Of a stretch of DNA of 11,456 nucleotides, positions 1 to 6,075 are shown piece by piece. This DNA comes from Candidatus Tayloriibacteriota bacterium (GTDB lineage: Bacteria; Patescibacteriota; Minisyncoccia; Phycocordibacterales; GWA1-40-21). The DNA lies in assembly GCA_026395155.1 (NCBI GenBank), contig JAPLZG010000085.1:1-11456 (forward strand), written 5' to 3'. A model generated the notes under the pieces. The model saw only the letters and a list, made by a program, of their open reading frames with translations. It was not told the origin of the DNA and ran no database searches. The translations under genes were made by a program, and so were the position numbers. Positions within the stretch are counted from its first letter, which is position 1. Each line of letters begins with the position of its first letter.

Positions 1-4
1 TCTT

Positions 5-156
5 TGTCATTCCCGTGAAGACGGGAATCCAGTGTTTAAAGATAATAAAACCGGAAACGACCTCCCAATTACCAGAGATGTCCTTCCCGATTTTGGAGAT
101 GGATTCCCTCCGGAGTTTATCCCTATGAAGATAGGGACCTGCATTTGGGAATGACA
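5..156. repeat. MITE-like palindromic intergenic repeat
   Basis: The ends are a perfect 10-bp inverted repeat, TGTCATTCCC (5-14) and GGGAATGACA (147-156). Inside, GGGAATCCA (23-31) pairs with TGGATTCCC (100-108). Two local hairpins share the same GAAG loop: an 8-bp stem at 9-28 and a 6-bp stem at 121-136. There is no coding capacity. The 'TCATTCCCGxGAAGxCGGGAATCCA' type of sequence is a common dispersed intergenic repeat in many bacteria. Mobility is inferred from the terminal inverted repeats only. No clear target duplication is visible. Confidence 0.6.
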
Positions 157-164
157 GATGGTGT

Positions 165-200
165 CTCTGTAATACAAAGCTTGACTTTTGTATTACAGAG
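165..200. promoter_or_regulatory. Inverted-repeat operator of the toxin-antitoxin pair
   Basis: A perfect 14-bp inverted repeat, CTCTGTAATACAAA (165-178) and TTTGTATTACAGAG (187-200), has an 8-nt centre containing the -35 hexamer. It lies directly upstream of a ribbon-helix-helix antitoxin gene. Antitoxins of that family typically bind such palindromes and repress their own operon, so an autoregulatory operator is the natural reading (inference). It could instead be a small hairpin remnant of the neighbouring repeat, but its placement over the promoter argues for an operator. Confidence 0.6.
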
Positions 201-209
201 GATTAACAT
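181..209 (+). promoter_or_regulatory. Sigma70-type promoter of the toxin-antitoxin pair
   Basis: TTGACT (181-186) is followed by a 17-bp spacer and TAACAT (204-209). The -35 matches consensus at 5 of 6 positions and the -10 at 4 of 6. Transcription would start near 215-217, at or within 1-3 nt of the ATG at 218, so the antitoxin mRNA may be leaderless. The -35 lies in the centre of the inverted repeat at 165-200. Confidence 0.5.
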
Positions 210-217
210 ATAAGTAT

Positions 218-433
218 ATGAGAAATATAATAAATATATCAATGCCCGCTAGTTTAAAAAAGGAAGTTGATTCTTATGTAAAAGAGGGCCAATATTCTTC
301 TGTTAGCGAATTTTTTCGTGATATCTTGAGAACATGGAAGAGAAATAACTTACTTAGCGAGTTGAGAGCATCACAAAATGATTTTGAAAAAGGCAAATAT
401 AAAGTACTTAAATCTTTTAAAGATTTGAGGTAA
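218..433 (+). CDS. Ribbon-helix-helix antitoxin (type II TA)
   Basis: A 71-aa protein that probably binds DNA and neutralises the toxin encoded 4 nt downstream. The N-terminus reads as the ribbon-helix-helix fold of CopG/ParD-type antitoxins: a beta strand (INISMP, residues 5-10), helix A around SLKKEVDSYVKEG, a turn at QYSS, and helix B SVSEFFRDILRTWKR. The charged tail ending FEKGKYKVLKSFKDLR is typical of the segment that wraps around RelE/ParE-type toxins. I chose ATG 218 because a TTG at 188 in the same frame lies inside the operator and upstream of the expected transcript start. ATG 242 is a second option. No SD precedes 218, which fits a leaderless transcript. The family assignment is firm at fold level; the exact subfamily is not known. 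Confidence 0.85.
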   Translation: MRNIINISMPASLKKEVDSYVKEGQYSSVSEFFRDILRTWKRNNLLSELRASQNDFEKGKYKVLKSFKDLR

Positions 434-437
434 TACA

Positions 438-692
438 ATGAAGATATTATATTCACCTAGATTTATACGTCAGTATAAAAAGCTACCTAGTGAGATAAAA
501 GATAAAGTTGAAGGTAAAGAAGAAATCTTTCGTGCCAATCCTTTTGATAATAGACTTAAGACGCATAAGTTGAATGGTGAGCTTAAAGATTATTGGTCAT
601 TTTCAGTCGATTATGATATTAGGATTATATTTATATTCCAGGGCACTGATACTATTAGACTTGAATTAATAGGAGATCACGATATCTATTAG
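438..692 (+). CDS. RelE/YafQ-like mRNA interferase toxin (type II TA)
   Basis: An 84-aa protein of the usual size for the RelE/ParE toxin superfamily. In this superfamily, RelE and YafQ members cut mRNA on the ribosome. The family pattern is visible: N-terminal YSPRFIRQYKKLP, the HKLNGEL segment (43-49), the strand pair YWSFSVDYDIRIIF (52-65) with the conserved Arg62, and the C-terminal GDHDIY (79-84). Its His81 sits where YafQ-type toxins carry a catalytic histidine near the C-terminus. A clear SD (GAGGT, 427-431) overlaps the end of the antitoxin gene, 6 nt before ATG 438, so the two are translated as a coupled pair. It looks intact. Because several RelE-fold toxins are not nucleases (ParE targets gyrase), activity is inferred. 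Confidence 0.85.
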   Translation: MKILYSPRFIRQYKKLPSEIKDKVEGKEEIFRANPFDNRLKTHKLNGELKDYWSFSVDYDIRIIFIFQGTDTIRLELIGDHDIY

Positions 693-720
693 TTTTTGCA
701 AAAATTTATCTCGGAAATTC

Positions 721-1533
721 TTATAATAATTCATCGGAATAATAGAATTCATAGGCTAGTCTTCCAAAACTATATTTTTCTGTACCTATATCGATTTCAG
801 AACCACCAGCTTGGGGATTTGCATTTGGTTTTGAGTTTGCAAAGCCGATATTATATAAAGTAGCAAGTATTTCTGGTCTATCAGATATATCGAAACCAGC
901 ATTTTTCCACTGATTTTCTATTTGTTTTATATATATGCTTGTATATAAATATGAGTAATATTGATTGTGTTCATCGGTTACACGATTGAAACGTTGCTCG
1001 TCAGTTGAATTTGTTGTATTTGCACCATAATCAAGCACTTTTTCATAGTCCTTACCAAGATAGAAAGGAGAATTACTATCCTTTAGGTTGTTTTCTATTT
1101 TTATGAGTGTTTCTTGTTTTAGTCCAAGTACTCCCCAAGAAAATTGTGATTGAACACCAAGTATTTTTAATGGTTCGAAAGCCTTTTTAAAAAGTTCTCT
1201 ATCAGAATTAAAAAGTCTCATTTGTTCTACAAAAAGTATACTTAAAACTAGTCTTGATTTTATGTCAGTTTCTCCCTCAACTCTGTTTAAAGTATTCTTT
1301 TCTTTCTTAAGTGATTCTTTTAGACTCAAATACTCCTCAGTATTTATCCAGACAAAGTTTTTTTGGTCTTGTAATATTCTCGATTTGTTAAAATAGTCAT
1401 ATTCTGTATCAGTAATACCGATTTTATTAGTCAATCCAGTTTCTGAGATTACAAAAGCACAAATAAGAATAAATCCTATCATTGCAAAAATATATATAAC
1501 AATCCTCAGCATTTTTTGTAATAATATTTTCAT
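721..1533 (-). CDS. Membrane-anchored protein with lysozyme-like pattern, function unknown
   Basis: 270 aa. One strong hydrophobic segment (about residues 9-31) near a short Lys/Arg-rich start suggests an N-terminal anchor with the rest outside the membrane. A charged, possibly coiled region (about 66-90) follows. The C-terminal domain has an order of motifs that resembles lytic transglycosylase/lysozyme folds: a helix with Glu103 (ILFVEQMRLF), then a Gly/Ser turn (SWGVLGLK, 132-139), a helix bundle, and LYNIGFANSKP (226-236). Glu103 would be the catalytic acid. This is a fold-level guess from pattern, not a recognised family. The gene is transcribed divergently from a peptidoglycan-binding surface protein, which fits a cell-wall role. 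The start has no SD and lies about 5 nt from the predicted transcript start. It converges on the toxin gene with 28 nt between them. Confidence 0.75.
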   Translation of the reverse strand: MKILLQKMLRIVIYIFAMIGFILICAFVISETGLTNKIGITDTEYDYFNKSRILQDQKNFVWINTEEYLSLKESLKKEKNTLNRVEGETDIKSRLVLSILFVEQMRLFNSDRELFKKAFEPLKILGVQSQFSWGVLGLKQETLIKIENNLKDSNSPFYLGKDYEKVLDYGANTTNSTDEQRFNRVTDEHNQYYSYLYTSIYIKQIENQWKNAGFDISDRPEILATLYNIGFANSKPNANPQAGGSEIDIGTEKYSFGRLAYEFYYSDELL

Positions 1534-1544
1534 CTATTAGATAT

Positions 1545-1573
1545 AAGATACTATTATTATCAATAGTTATCAA
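1545..1573 (-). promoter_or_regulatory. Promoter of the minus-strand membrane protein gene
   Basis: Read on the minus strand, TTGATA (1573-1568) is followed by a 17-bp spacer and TATCTT (1550-1545). The -35 matches consensus at 5 of 6 and the -10 at 4 of 6. The start site would fall near 1538, leaving about 5 nt before the ATG at 1533, so the transcript is nearly leaderless. It is back-to-back with the poly-G promoter at 1585-1614. Confidence 0.45.
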
Positions 1574-1584
1574 CTAAAATTATC

Positions 1585-1614
1585 TTGTAAATATATAGTG
1601 GGGGGGGGTATAAT
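1585..1614 (+). promoter_or_regulatory. Poly-G promoter of the surface protein gene
   Basis: TTGTAA (1585-1590) and a perfect TATAAT (1609-1614) are separated by 18 bp, of which the last nine (1600-1608) are an uninterrupted run of G directly abutting the -10. Loss of one G would give the optimal 17-bp spacing. Homopolymer tracts in this position switch outer-surface genes on and off by slipped-strand mispairing in pathogens such as Neisseria. Here it precedes a secreted surface protein. The leader to ATG 1655 is about 34 nt and has no SD. Confidence 0.6.
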
Positions 1615-1654
1615 GATGAATACATAGTATTATTATTAACTAATAAATTATTTA

Positions 1655-2458
1655 ATGAAAAAATATCTTTTAGGTTTGTTTTGTCTTTTAATATTAGTCT
1701 CTTCACTTTTTGTTGTTGTAAATAAAGCTTCAGCTTTAACATCAGCAGATATTGATATGCTCGTAGCTTTGGGGCTAATTTCTCCAGATAAAGCAGACTC
1801 AGCAAAAGCCATTCTCTTTCCAGTTTCTACCCCAACAACACCCGTTGTTCCACCGGTTGTTGCATGTAAGGATATTTTAAGTAGAGATTTGATTGTTGGT
1901 TCAAGTGATACGAGGACACTTAAAGATGTTTCTGCTTTACAAAAGTTTCTAGGTTTAAATGTAACTGGTTATTTTGGTGCATTAACAAAAAGCGCTGTTA
2001 TGAAGTTTCAGCTAGAAAATGGTGTTAGTCCTGCAAATGGAAATGTTTATTCTATTACAAGAAAATTTATAAATGAGAAAAATTGTAAGAATACAGGTCA
2101 GCCGATAATTACTTCATTGTCAGTAAATTCTGGAGGTCCTGGTACTCAAGTTGTTATTTATGGTAGTAATCTTTATTCTTCTGTTGCACCTTATGGAGTA
2201 ACATTCAATGACCCTACACACGATAATGGTGTTAGTGGAACAGCTTCTACTGATGGAAATAGTTTTACTTTCATAGTTCCAGGTTCTGTTTCTTCAGGAA
2301 TTGGCGCCGGAGTATATACCATTACTTTAGAGAACACTTTAGGTCAGCGTAGTAACAGTGTTTCTTTCACTGTAACTACTTCTCCCCAGCCGACAATTAC
2401 AATTACCTACGAATGCTTCTATGTATTCTATTGTGTTTTCTGGCTCACAAGCGGGTGA
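1655..2458 (+). CDS. Secreted surface protein, N-terminal part (frameshifted): peptidoglycan-binding and TIG domains
   Basis: 267 aa as read; only about the first 251 residues are original frame. It starts with a signal peptide (1-27, cleavage after ASA), then a short helical LTSADIDMLVALGLISPDKADSA motif region and a Pro-rich linker (56-69). A peptidoglycan-binding type 1 domain follows (about 85-143, with LQKFLGL and the TGYFGALTKSAVMKFQ core), which would hold the protein to the wall. A TIG/IPT immunoglobulin-like domain spans about 149-242 (GTQVVIYGSNL, VYTITLENTLGQRSNSVSFTV). After TITIT the frame is lost, and 16 unrelated residues lead to TGA at 2456. The protein continues one frame over in the next entry, so this is the front half of a protein of roughly 1080 aa. 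Expression is probably set by the poly-G promoter. Confidence 0.8.
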   Translation: MKKYLLGLFCLLILVSSLFVVVNKASALTSADIDMLVALGLISPDKADSAKAILFPVSTPTTPVVPPVVACKDILSRDLIVGSSDTRTLKDVSALQKFLGLNVTGYFGALTKSAVMKFQLENGVSPANGNVYSITRKFINEKNCKNTGQPIITSLSVNSGGPGTQVVIYGSNLYSSVAPYGVTFNDPTHDNGVSGTASTDGNSFTFIVPGSVSSGIGAGVYTITLENTLGQRSNSVSFTVTTSPQPTITITYECFYVFYCVFWLTSG

Positions 2459-4907
2459 TTCGACGGCGATCCTATCGCCCGACAGAACCTATTTAGCTTT
2501 CACGGTTCCTAGTCTAGCCCCAGGAAATTATAGTATTTCAGCAATGTTTCAGACGTCAACCGGGGAACAAATAGCTGTTTCTAATTCAGTACCATTCATT
2601 ATCGGTTCGACATCCACTCCACCTTCTATCACCGTCCTTTCACCGAACGGGGGAGAAACATGGCAAACAGGAACAACGCAGACGATTAAATGGCAGGATT
2701 CTATGACTTATCCGACATTTGCTCCAGTATCTTATGACATCAAACTCGCAACATATTGTGGTGGTCAAGTTTGTGTAGCAATTGCACCATATACAATCGT
2801 CAAAAGTGTTACAGGTTCATCATATTCATGGGGTGTAGGAAAGACGATAGATTTTTTTGGTACGCTTGTCCCTGATGGAGCTTATACTATTCAAGTTTGT
2901 CAGACTGGTACTAATACTTGCGATTCAAGTGATTCATATTTCAAGATTACTTCTGCAATTACTCAACCCACAGCCACAGTAAATGGTTCGCCGATTTTGA
3001 AATTGACCTATGATTCACAGCAAAGAGAATCAAAACTCACTGCTATTTTTGAAGGAACTATCACAACAGGTAATCAGACCACTTATATATATCAAAACAG
3101 TGCTTATATCCTATTCACAAATCAAACTGGAATGACCGGAGTAAATACTACTATATATGGTTCCGGGATAATCACCCCACTTTCTAGTTTGGATAGCGTA
3201 ACTGATCAATGGGGAAGAATTCTATATGTTTTACCAGCCAATCAGACAATCAAGTTTACTATAACTAGCAACTCAAATCCAAAAATTATGTTTGCTGGTT
3301 CTTATGTTGCATCTTTGCAAAATATTAATGGTACTTACACAATAAATAGTACAGATATTAATATCTCAGTTCCAACAAATAAAACAAACAACAAAACAAT
3401 TATCGGAGAACTTTCACCTTACATAACTTCAGTCACTCAAAACTTGAAGGTGGGTGATTTAATGACAATTTATGGTTCAAGACTTAATGAAAATGGATCA
3501 ACAGATCGTGTTTATATAGATGGTGTTGCTATTACTATAGATGGTTGGAAAGGCGGTGGAACATCTATTGGTTTTAATTTGCCAAACTTGACTGCTGGCC
3601 AACACAATATTCAGATTTCTAATACTTATGGAATGAGTAATATAATTTACTTTACAGTTACTGGTTCCACCCAAACCCAACCATCAATCACATCTATTAC
3701 TCCATCTCAAGGATCAGCTGGCACAGTATTAACAATTATTGGATCTAATCTTTCTGGAGCCACAACGATAGAATTCTATTCAGACAGTGGTCAAATGATG
3801 GGTTCATTTGCGCCTTCTTTTTCATCTGTTTCTTCAGCTTCTCTAACTTTTCCAATTCACGGGCTTTTTGCAGCTAATATGACCCCTGGATTTTATCAAG
3901 TTGGTGTAGTCACAAATACTTGCGCTGGTGGTTGCAATAGCAATCGAATTGGTTTCACATTTACTGCGCCAGCAACCACACCTTCCATCACCGTCATTTC
4001 ACCAAACGGAGGGGAGATTATTGATATCTCTAAACCTGTTACTGTGGTGCTTAAATCAACAAATCCATATCCAGCAAAACATTATATAAATCTATTAGAT
4101 GAAACTACTGCGAAAAGTTATTCTTTGGATTCTTTACTCGGTTCTAGTGGTTTGATTTTTACTGATGAACAAATCAGTCAAGGTCGTCAATCGGTTGTAT
4201 TTAATATTCCATCATCATATAACTTGAGTCCTTCTGCTAAATATAAAATAGAGGTTTGTGTAAATAATATTTGCGATAAAAGTGATAATTATTTCAGTAT
4301 TTCTGCTCCGACGACTGTAGTTAATGGCACCTGTGGTTCAGCAAATGGAGTAGCTGTTTCTTCAGCTCCAACTGCAAACCTTTGTTCATCCAATATTGTT
4401 ACAATCTCAACTATCGGTGGTACAGGACCATGGACATGGTCATGCTCGGGTATCAATGGAGGGACAACTACTTCCTGTTCAGCACCTGTCATCCCACCAG
4501 TAGTAGTATCTGATGATAAATATTGTAAACCTACAGGTGGTACTTGGTCAAGTGGTTGCGGAAGTAAGTCAGCACAGGTTGCACAAGCTGGAGTTGTTTT
4601 AGCTAGTGGAGAAACAATTGATCTGATAAAAATAACTAAATATGTATCAAGTCTTATAGCTAAATGGGGTGCGCATACTGTAACTTGCCCAGCGAATACG
4701 AATTATAGAGTTTGTGTAGAAAATGGGAATGATGGGGCGGGAAACTATATCTTACTAGGGGTTAAGGTGGCTCAATTGAATTACAATTATTCATCACCTA
4801 TAATTAATTCAAATACACAGAGTAATTTGAATTCAGTTAATGTTGCTACTATTTTGGAATCTGTTGATTTGAATGATTTGATAAATCTATTGAAATTGAT
4901 AAAATAG
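2421..4907 (+). CDS. Secreted surface protein, C-terminal part (frameshifted): tandem Ig-like domains
   Basis: 828 aa from the first ATG, but homologous coding clearly begins by 2406 (PTNAS before the Met). No SD or promoter precedes 2421, so it is the rest of the gene starting at 1655. Modules in order: the C-terminal half of a TIG domain (1-62); a 'SPNGGETW' Kre9/KNH-like Ig domain (68-177); an unrecognised beta-rich block (183-320); TIG (331-414); TIG (421-516); a second SPNGGE domain (521-629); and a Cys/Trp-rich repeat with GTGPWTWSCSGINGG (637-690). The C-terminal tail (700-828) is unrecognised, with several Cys and a terminal Asn/Leu-rich stretch. No LPXTG or membrane anchor is visible, so attachment would rely on the N-terminal peptidoglycan-binding domain. 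If the frameshift is real, this half is not made as a secreted protein. It is Thr/Ser/Asn-rich throughout, as expected for a cell-surface adhesin-like or appendage protein. Confidence 0.75.
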   Translation: MYSIVFSGSQAGDSTAILSPDRTYLAFTVPSLAPGNYSISAMFQTSTGEQIAVSNSVPFIIGSTSTPPSITVLSPNGGETWQTGTTQTIKWQDSMTYPTFAPVSYDIKLATYCGGQVCVAIAPYTIVKSVTGSSYSWGVGKTIDFFGTLVPDGAYTIQVCQTGTNTCDSSDSYFKITSAITQPTATVNGSPILKLTYDSQQRESKLTAIFEGTITTGNQTTYIYQNSAYILFTNQTGMTGVNTTIYGSGIITPLSSLDSVTDQWGRILYVLPANQTIKFTITSNSNPKIMFAGSYVASLQNINGTYTINSTDINISVPTNKTNNKTIIGELSPYITSVTQNLKVGDLMTIYGSRLNENGSTDRVYIDGVAITIDGWKGGGTSIGFNLPNLTAGQHNIQISNTYGMSNIIYFTVTGSTQTQPSITSITPSQGSAGTVLTIIGSNLSGATTIEFYSDSGQMMGSFAPSFSSVSSASLTFPIHGLFAANMTPGFYQVGVVTNTCAGGCNSNRIGFTFTAPATTPSITVISPNGGEIIDISKPVTVVLKSTNPYPAKHYINLLDETTAKSYSLDSLLGSSGLIFTDEQISQGRQSVVFNIPSSYNLSPSAKYKIEVCVNNICDKSDNYFSISAPTTVVNGTCGSANGVAVSSAPTANLCSSNIVTISTIGGTGPWTWSCSGINGGTTTSCSAPVIPPVVVSDDKYCKPTGGTWSSGCGSKSAQVAQAGVVLASGETIDLIKITKYVSSLIAKWGAHTVTCPANTNYRVCVENGNDGAGNYILLGVKVAQLNYNYSSPIINSNTQSNLNSVNVATILESVDLNDLINLLKLIK
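3980..4018 (+). repeat. Intragenic repeat encoding the SPNGGE motif (second copy)
   Basis: This 39-bp stretch closely matches 2621-2659 in the same gene and encodes the same PSITV(L/I)SPNGGE start of the two Kre9-like Ig domains. The similarity holds at DNA level, including third positions over much of the stretch. The copies are in phase, 1359 bp apart, so recombination between them would delete an exact number of codons and shorten the protein by about 453 residues. Confidence 0.55.
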
Positions 4908-4923
4908 TCAAAAATATAAAGTA

Positions 4924-4994
4924 AAAAACAGGAATTTTTGCGCTTATCTCGCTGAAGCATTTTGCGGAGGCAGAGGGCGAAAATTCCTGTTTTT
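4924..4994 (+). terminator. Stem-loop terminator after the surface protein gene
   Basis: A perfect 15-bp inverted repeat, AAAAACAGGAATTTT (4924-4938) and AAAATTCCTGTTTTT (4980-4994), begins 17 nt after the stop codon. The stem has A-tract and T-tract ends on both strands, so it could act in both directions. The large 41-nt loop is itself GC-rich (4940-4979) and may fold further with its CGC/GCG ends. Confidence 0.6.
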
Positions 4995-5004
4995 AATTAT
5001 CTAT

Positions 5005-5032
5005 TTGCAAAAACTTTTTTGCGGTGTAGTAT
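5005..5032 (+). promoter_or_regulatory. Candidate promoter of the 160-aa gene
   Basis: TTGCAA (5005-5010), a 16-bp spacer and TAGTAT (5027-5032) match consensus at 4 of 6 for each hexamer. A start near 5039 would place both leader hairpins (5049-5118) in the mRNA. This is a moderate match; TATAGA at 5030-5035 is an alternative -10. Confidence 0.35.
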
Positions 5033-5048
5033 AGATTTTGGAATGGAA

Positions 5049-5118
5049 CCCCGTAAAATGATAAGAATCATCACGGGGCAACCAATCGAAAGACCCTAAA
5101 GCATAAGAATGCTTGGGT
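5049..5118 (+). promoter_or_regulatory. Twin-hairpin 5' leader upstream of the 160-aa gene
   Basis: There are two tandem hairpins of the same design. Hairpin 1: CCCCGT (5049-5054) pairs with ACGGGG (5073-5078), then an internal bulge, then ATGAT/ATCAT around an AAGA loop (5063-5066). Hairpin 2: ACCC (5093-5096) pairs with GGGT (5115-5118), a TA bulge, then AAGCAT/ATGCTT around an identical AAGA loop (5105-5108). They share ATAAGAAT at the tip and end 3 nt before the SD AAGGAG (5122-5127). The layout suggests a cis-acting RNA or a protein-binding site controlling translation. It matches no riboswitch I recognise. Confidence 0.5.
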
Positions 5119-5133
5119 GAAAAGGAGTCCTTT

Positions 5134-5616
5134 ATGACACAGTTAAATTCTTCTTGGCGCGTATTTGGTCGGCCGAAAGTTTTAGATAAGGGGTATGCTT
5201 TAAAACTTTTTGTGAATTTTGATCCGGAGTTGATTGCGCATGCAATTTCCGAATTACCAGATTCTTTAAAGGTCATCTGTACAGCTCATTTGGCACGTTA
5301 TTTGAAGAAAGAAAATCCGATTGAAATTTTTATCTATAAGTTTAGTCCGAAAATTGCCAACCCGCAATGGTATATTTTGAGAAGGAATTTAGCATTAGGA
5401 GATATTATTGATTTGTTGTTGATTTCATCTCAAATCGATATTCTAAAAGGGAGAGTTGTGATAGCTCCGGCAGATACTTTTGTGAAGTCACCACTAAGGA
5501 TTTCACCTGATTTTCTCCCCGCTATTGATTTTAGGGGAGGCAAGGTTACTTTTTTCCTTATGCCTAAGACTTTCAAAGGGATTAAAAGGGCTTGTTATCT
5601 GGCGACTAGGATGTGA
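5134..5616 (+). CDS. Unrecognised 160-aa protein
   Basis: I do not recognise a family. The start at ATG 5134 is set by a strong SD, AAGGAG (5122-5127), 6 nt upstream; a TTG at 5113 in the same frame lies inside the second leader hairpin. The product is soluble, with mixed alpha/beta composition, no signal peptide and no clear membrane span (LGDIIDLLLISSQIDIL around residues 87-101 is only a buried-helix pattern). It begins with WRVFGRPK and ends in a basic stretch (FKGIKRACYLATRM). It forms a single-gene unit, with its own candidate promoter and structured leader and a strong terminator 16 nt after the TGA stop. This gene and the toxin gene have the only convincing SD sequences in the window. 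The RNA-binding or autoregulatory idea suggested by the leader is speculation. Confidence 0.75.
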   Translation: MTQLNSSWRVFGRPKVLDKGYALKLFVNFDPELIAHAISELPDSLKVICTAHLARYLKKENPIEIFIYKFSPKIANPQWYILRRNLALGDIIDLLLISSQIDILKGRVVIAPADTFVKSPLRISPDFLPAIDFRGGKVTFFLMPKTFKGIKRACYLATRM

Positions 5617-5631
5617 TTTTGGTGGGTTTGG

Positions 5632-5669
5632 GGTGGGTTTTCGCGAAGCGAAAACCCACCTCTTTTTTT
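5632..5669 (+). terminator. Rho-independent terminator of the 160-aa gene
   Basis: A perfect 13-bp stem, GGTGGGTTTTCGC (5632-5644) and GCGAAAACCCACC (5648-5660), has a GAA loop and is followed by TCTTTTTTT. It is a textbook intrinsic terminator, 16 nt after the stop codon. Confidence 0.9.
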
Positions 5670-5975
5670 GTTAACGAATGAATAAAATGAATACGAATAA
5701 AAACTCGCTCGATTTTATCTTTTGGGAACACGGATATTTTTTTGCTAAAAAATTCCTCGTGCTCGGCTCAGTCAGCCTCACAAGTTTCCAAAAAGGTGAA
5801 AACTCGCTCGCTATTGAGCAGAATTGTATCGGGAGCTTATTATATTTTGTTTTTATTATCCTATTCAATATTCGATATTCTACATTCTATTTACTGGGTT
5901 TTATCAAGCACAAGTCCGTATGACTTTGGTGTTTGGGGTTGTTAACAAATGAATACGAATAAAACAGGTTGTGTG
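5670..5975. other. Gene-free stretch with decayed repeats
   Basis: No ORF here looks like a protein; the open frames are low-complexity and overlap repeats. A direct repeat GTTAACRAATGAATA occurs at 5670-5684 and 5941-5955. Both copies lead into GAATACGAATAAAA (5689-5702 and 5951-5964), which is related to the ATACGAAT repeats in the ribosomal spacers. Between them, 5716-5800 is an imperfect palindrome with a T-rich/A-rich core and a GGCTcagtcAGCC hairpin. A segment rich in TATTC (5868-5890) is low-complexity. Confidence 0.5.
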
Positions 5976-5981
5976 TCATAT

Positions 5982-6003
5982 CCTCGCAGCAAAGCTGATG
6001 AGG
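5982..6003. repeat. CCTCG-type hairpin, first copy
   Basis: CCTC...AGC, loop AAA, GCT...GAGG forms a hairpin. The same design with changed but still pairing bases recurs at 6197-6218 and, inverted, at 11365-11386. In the last of these, AGT pairs with ACT where this copy has AGC with GCT. The paired change supports selection for, or generation from, a folded structure rather than primary sequence. Confidence 0.5.
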
Positions 6004-6013
6004 TATTAGGCAC

Positions 6014-6073
6014 ACCACAAGAGTACTTCCGATTTCTAAACTTGCTTCGCTCGTAAGAAATCTAGGTCGCACA
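6014..6073 (+). repeat. 60-bp hairpin mini-element, copy 1
   Basis: A 60-bp unit starting ACCACAAG and ending GGTCGCACA. Inside, GATTTCT (6031-6037) pairs with AGAAATC (6056-6062) around a GCTTCGC core. Copy 2 at 6109-6168 has the same length and ends, and two stem base pairs differ by compensating changes. No ORF. Confidence 0.65.
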
Positions 6074-6075
6074 AC

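Noticed and set aside
693..704. Palindrome TTTTTGCAAAAA between the toxin gene and the convergent gene as a terminator
   Set aside because: It has no loop room and only two G/C bases, so a stable hairpin is unlikely.
2456..2458. TGA read as glycine or tryptophan (alternative code) to explain the broken surface gene
   Set aside because: Reading through TGA stays in the wrong frame; the protein resumes one frame over, so recoding does not fix it. TGA also ends the 160-aa gene sensibly just before a terminator.
5678..5945. Small open frames in the 5670-5970 repeat region
   Set aside because: They overlap each other and the decayed repeats, have no SD or promoter, and their translations are low-complexity.
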